DNA from: Phycisphaerae bacterium
GTDB taxonomy: Bacteria; Planctomycetota; Phycisphaerae; Phycisphaerales; Phycisphaeraceae
Length of the DNA stretch: 64,000 nt
Direction: 5' to 3'
Assembly: GCA_030432595.1 (NCBI GenBank)
Contig: JAUIGU010000015.1
Coordinates: 1 to 64,000, forward strand
The first letter of the stretch is position 1. Every line of letters starts with the position of its first letter. Of the stretch, positions 62,766-64,000 are shown piece by piece. The notes under the pieces are model-generated. The model had not been told where the DNA came from. It made no database searches and saw only the letters and a list, made by a program, of their open reading frames with translations. The translations under genes and the position numbers were made by a program.

Positions 62766-64000
62766 TCACGCGGCGAGCTTGCCGCCCAAACGCTGCGCCG
62801 CCCGGTAGCCGGGGTTGATCGCGAGCGCGGCGGTGGCTTCTTCGAGGGCTTCGTCGGTCCGGCGCGAGGCGTCGAGCAACACCGCGTGGTGGAAATGAAC
62901 GTCCGCCCGGCCGGGGTAGCGTTCCGTGGTCAGGCGCAGCGTATCGACCGCCTCGGCCAGCACAACGTCGAGCGGTGACGTTTCTGCTTCCGGTCCCGCC
63001 GTTTGTACGGTGTCCGAGCCCGGCTCGGCGTATGCGGCCGGCGCCAGGTCCAGCCACTGTGCGGCGATCTGTTCGCGCCGCTGAGCCCGGCTGGTCTGCC
63101 CGCGCAGCATACGGTCGGTCTTGCGCATCAGCGTTTCGCGCTGCGCCCGGGTGGCGCACACGAGCAGGCCCGCCCAGCCGCGCGGGTAGGACGAAGCATC
63201 CGCCCGCGCGGCCCGCCACCAGGCATGGCCCGCGCGGACCGCGCGGCCACGCCGCATCCACTGCACCGCCAGCAGCGACCAGGCCTCCCGCGCCACGCCG
63301 CCGCGCCCGCCGCCGCGGACCGCCGCCTCGTGGAGCCGGTCTTCCGCGCGGGTCAGTTCGCTCATCTCCACCGCGAGCGCGCCGGCCTCGACGAGCAGCC
63401 ACGCGGCGTCGCATTCTTCCTGAAGCAGTGCGGCGTAGTGACGCTCAGCCTCGAGCAGCCGGCCGGCGCGGCGGCAGAGCCGCGCGGCCTGCAGGCGTTC
63501 GTCGTCCCCGACCTTGCCCAACGCGTCGGCCGCGCGCGACGGCGCGTCCTCGGCCAGCAGGCCCGAGAGCGCCCGGGCGCAGATGCGGTCCTGCGGGTCG
63601 AGGTCGCAGATCAGCGTGAGCGACTCGATCGCCTCGGCGGCGCGGCCGTCCTTGAGTTGGAGGGCCGCGAGCGAGCGGAGGATGCCCAGGTCCTGCGGGG
63701 CCAGGTCGGCGAGGGTTTCGAACTGCTTGATCGCCAGCGCAGTCTTGCCGAGCTGCGCCAGGGCCGAGGCGCGCATGAGCGTGGTGTCGAGGCGCGGCGG
63801 AACTTGATCCTGGTCGGCCTGGCCGTATTGGTCGTGGGCGTCGATCGCGCGGAGCGTGTCCTGAGGTTGTCGCGGCATCATGTGCGCGCGGGCCTCGAGC
63901 AGCCGCGCCTCGGCGTGGCCGGGGTCCAGGTGCAGCGCCGCGTCGAGTTGGGTCTGCGCTTCGTTCACGTCGTACGCACGCAGCGCGAACTCGGCACGGT
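62766..64000 (-). CDS. TPR-repeat protein, 5' end beyond the window
   Basis: At least 411 residues, open to the right edge of the window, so the N-terminus is missing. Many tetratricopeptide units can be read: NEAQTQLDAALHLDPGHAEARL, LAQLGKTALAIKQFETLADLAPQD, LRSLAALQLKDGRAAEAIESL and LCRRAGRLLEAERHYAALLQEE. The last is DVHFHHAVLLDASRRTDEALEE with AALAINPGYRAA close to the end. Such proteins scaffold complexes. I see no catalytic domain or membrane segment in the visible part. Start codons inside the frame (GTG at 63968) are internal to a repeat and unlikely to be real. Confidence 0.85.
   Translation of the reverse strand, partial: RAEFALRAYDVNEAQTQLDAALHLDPGHAEARLLEARAHMMPRQPQDTLRAIDAHDQYGQADQDQVPPRLDTTLMRASALAQLGKTALAIKQFETLADLAPQDLGILRSLAALQLKDGRAAEAIESLTLICDLDPQDRICARALSGLLAEDAPSRAADALGKVGDDERLQAARLCRRAGRLLEAERHYAALLQEECDAAWLLVEAGALAVEMSELTRAEDRLHEAAVRGGGRGGVAREAWSLLAVQWMRRGRAVRAGHAWWRAARADASSYPRGWAGLLVCATRAQRETLMRKTDRMLRGQTSRAQRREQIAAQWLDLAPAAYAEPGSDTVQTAGPEAETSPLDVVLAEAVDTLRLTTERYPGRADVHFHHAVLLDASRRTDEALEEATAALAINPGYRAAQRLGGKLAA

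Overview
The window is high-GC bacterial chromosome, and its content points to a planctomycete, most likely class Phycisphaerae (inference). Three observations support this. Several secreted proteins end in a PEP-CTERM tail, and two of them also carry EF-hand dockerin-like repeats of the form GDxNxDG...DLxxxLxxWG. A long type II secretion operon encodes an enlarged secretin. LpxK and HldE imply a lipid-A type outer membrane. Most intergenic gaps are short and many neighbouring genes overlap by 4-8 nt.

Layout. 1-6.1 kb: the 3' end of a transglutaminase gene, an overlapping ubiX-ubiA pair and three PEP-CTERM proteins. 6.3-10 kb: dnaJ/cbpA-like and clpB chaperones. 10.2-13.7 kb: a two-gene unit made of a Soj-type ParA ATPase fused to a C-terminal CBM48/AMPK glycogen-binding domain, plus a 666-aa partner of unknown function. 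14-17.3 kb: maf, lpxK and hldE (envelope). 17.7-18.7 kb: parB, with a perfect 16-bp parS palindrome inside its coding sequence. 18.8-27.8 kb: a co-directional chemotaxis-type cluster (histidine kinase, receiver-GGDEF, cheW, cheR, cheA, cheX, cheY, cheB) with no receptor gene. 27.9-37.1 kb: a lipoprotein, a transketolase, a MntA/HepT toxin-antitoxin pair, a hybrid histidine kinase, RNase D and a Kef-type antiporter. 37.8-40.7 kb: dnaA and a GlmU-like protein. 41.1-55.9 kb: a type II secretion operon (E-F-G-H-I-J-K-L-M-C-like-D) ending in a beta-propeller lipoprotein. 56-59.6 kb: a metzincin protease with dockerin and PEP-CTERM regions, ExbD and a CARDB/TonB-C-like protein. 59.8-64 kb: aroB and a membrane protein, a basic Gly/Arg-rich protein, an IS630-type transposase relic and a partial TPR protein.

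The points most worth a second look are the ParA-CBM48 fusion with its degenerate partner, the parS site inside parB, and the secretin with six N1-like modules where three are usual. Equally notable is a set of short perfect palindromes, with compensating changes between copies, at successive gene junctions of the secretion operon. Several of these lie inside the leader-peptide codons of pseudopilin and lipoprotein genes, and one, just after gspG, looks like a terminator. No rRNA, tRNA, CRISPR array or intact insertion sequence was recognised.
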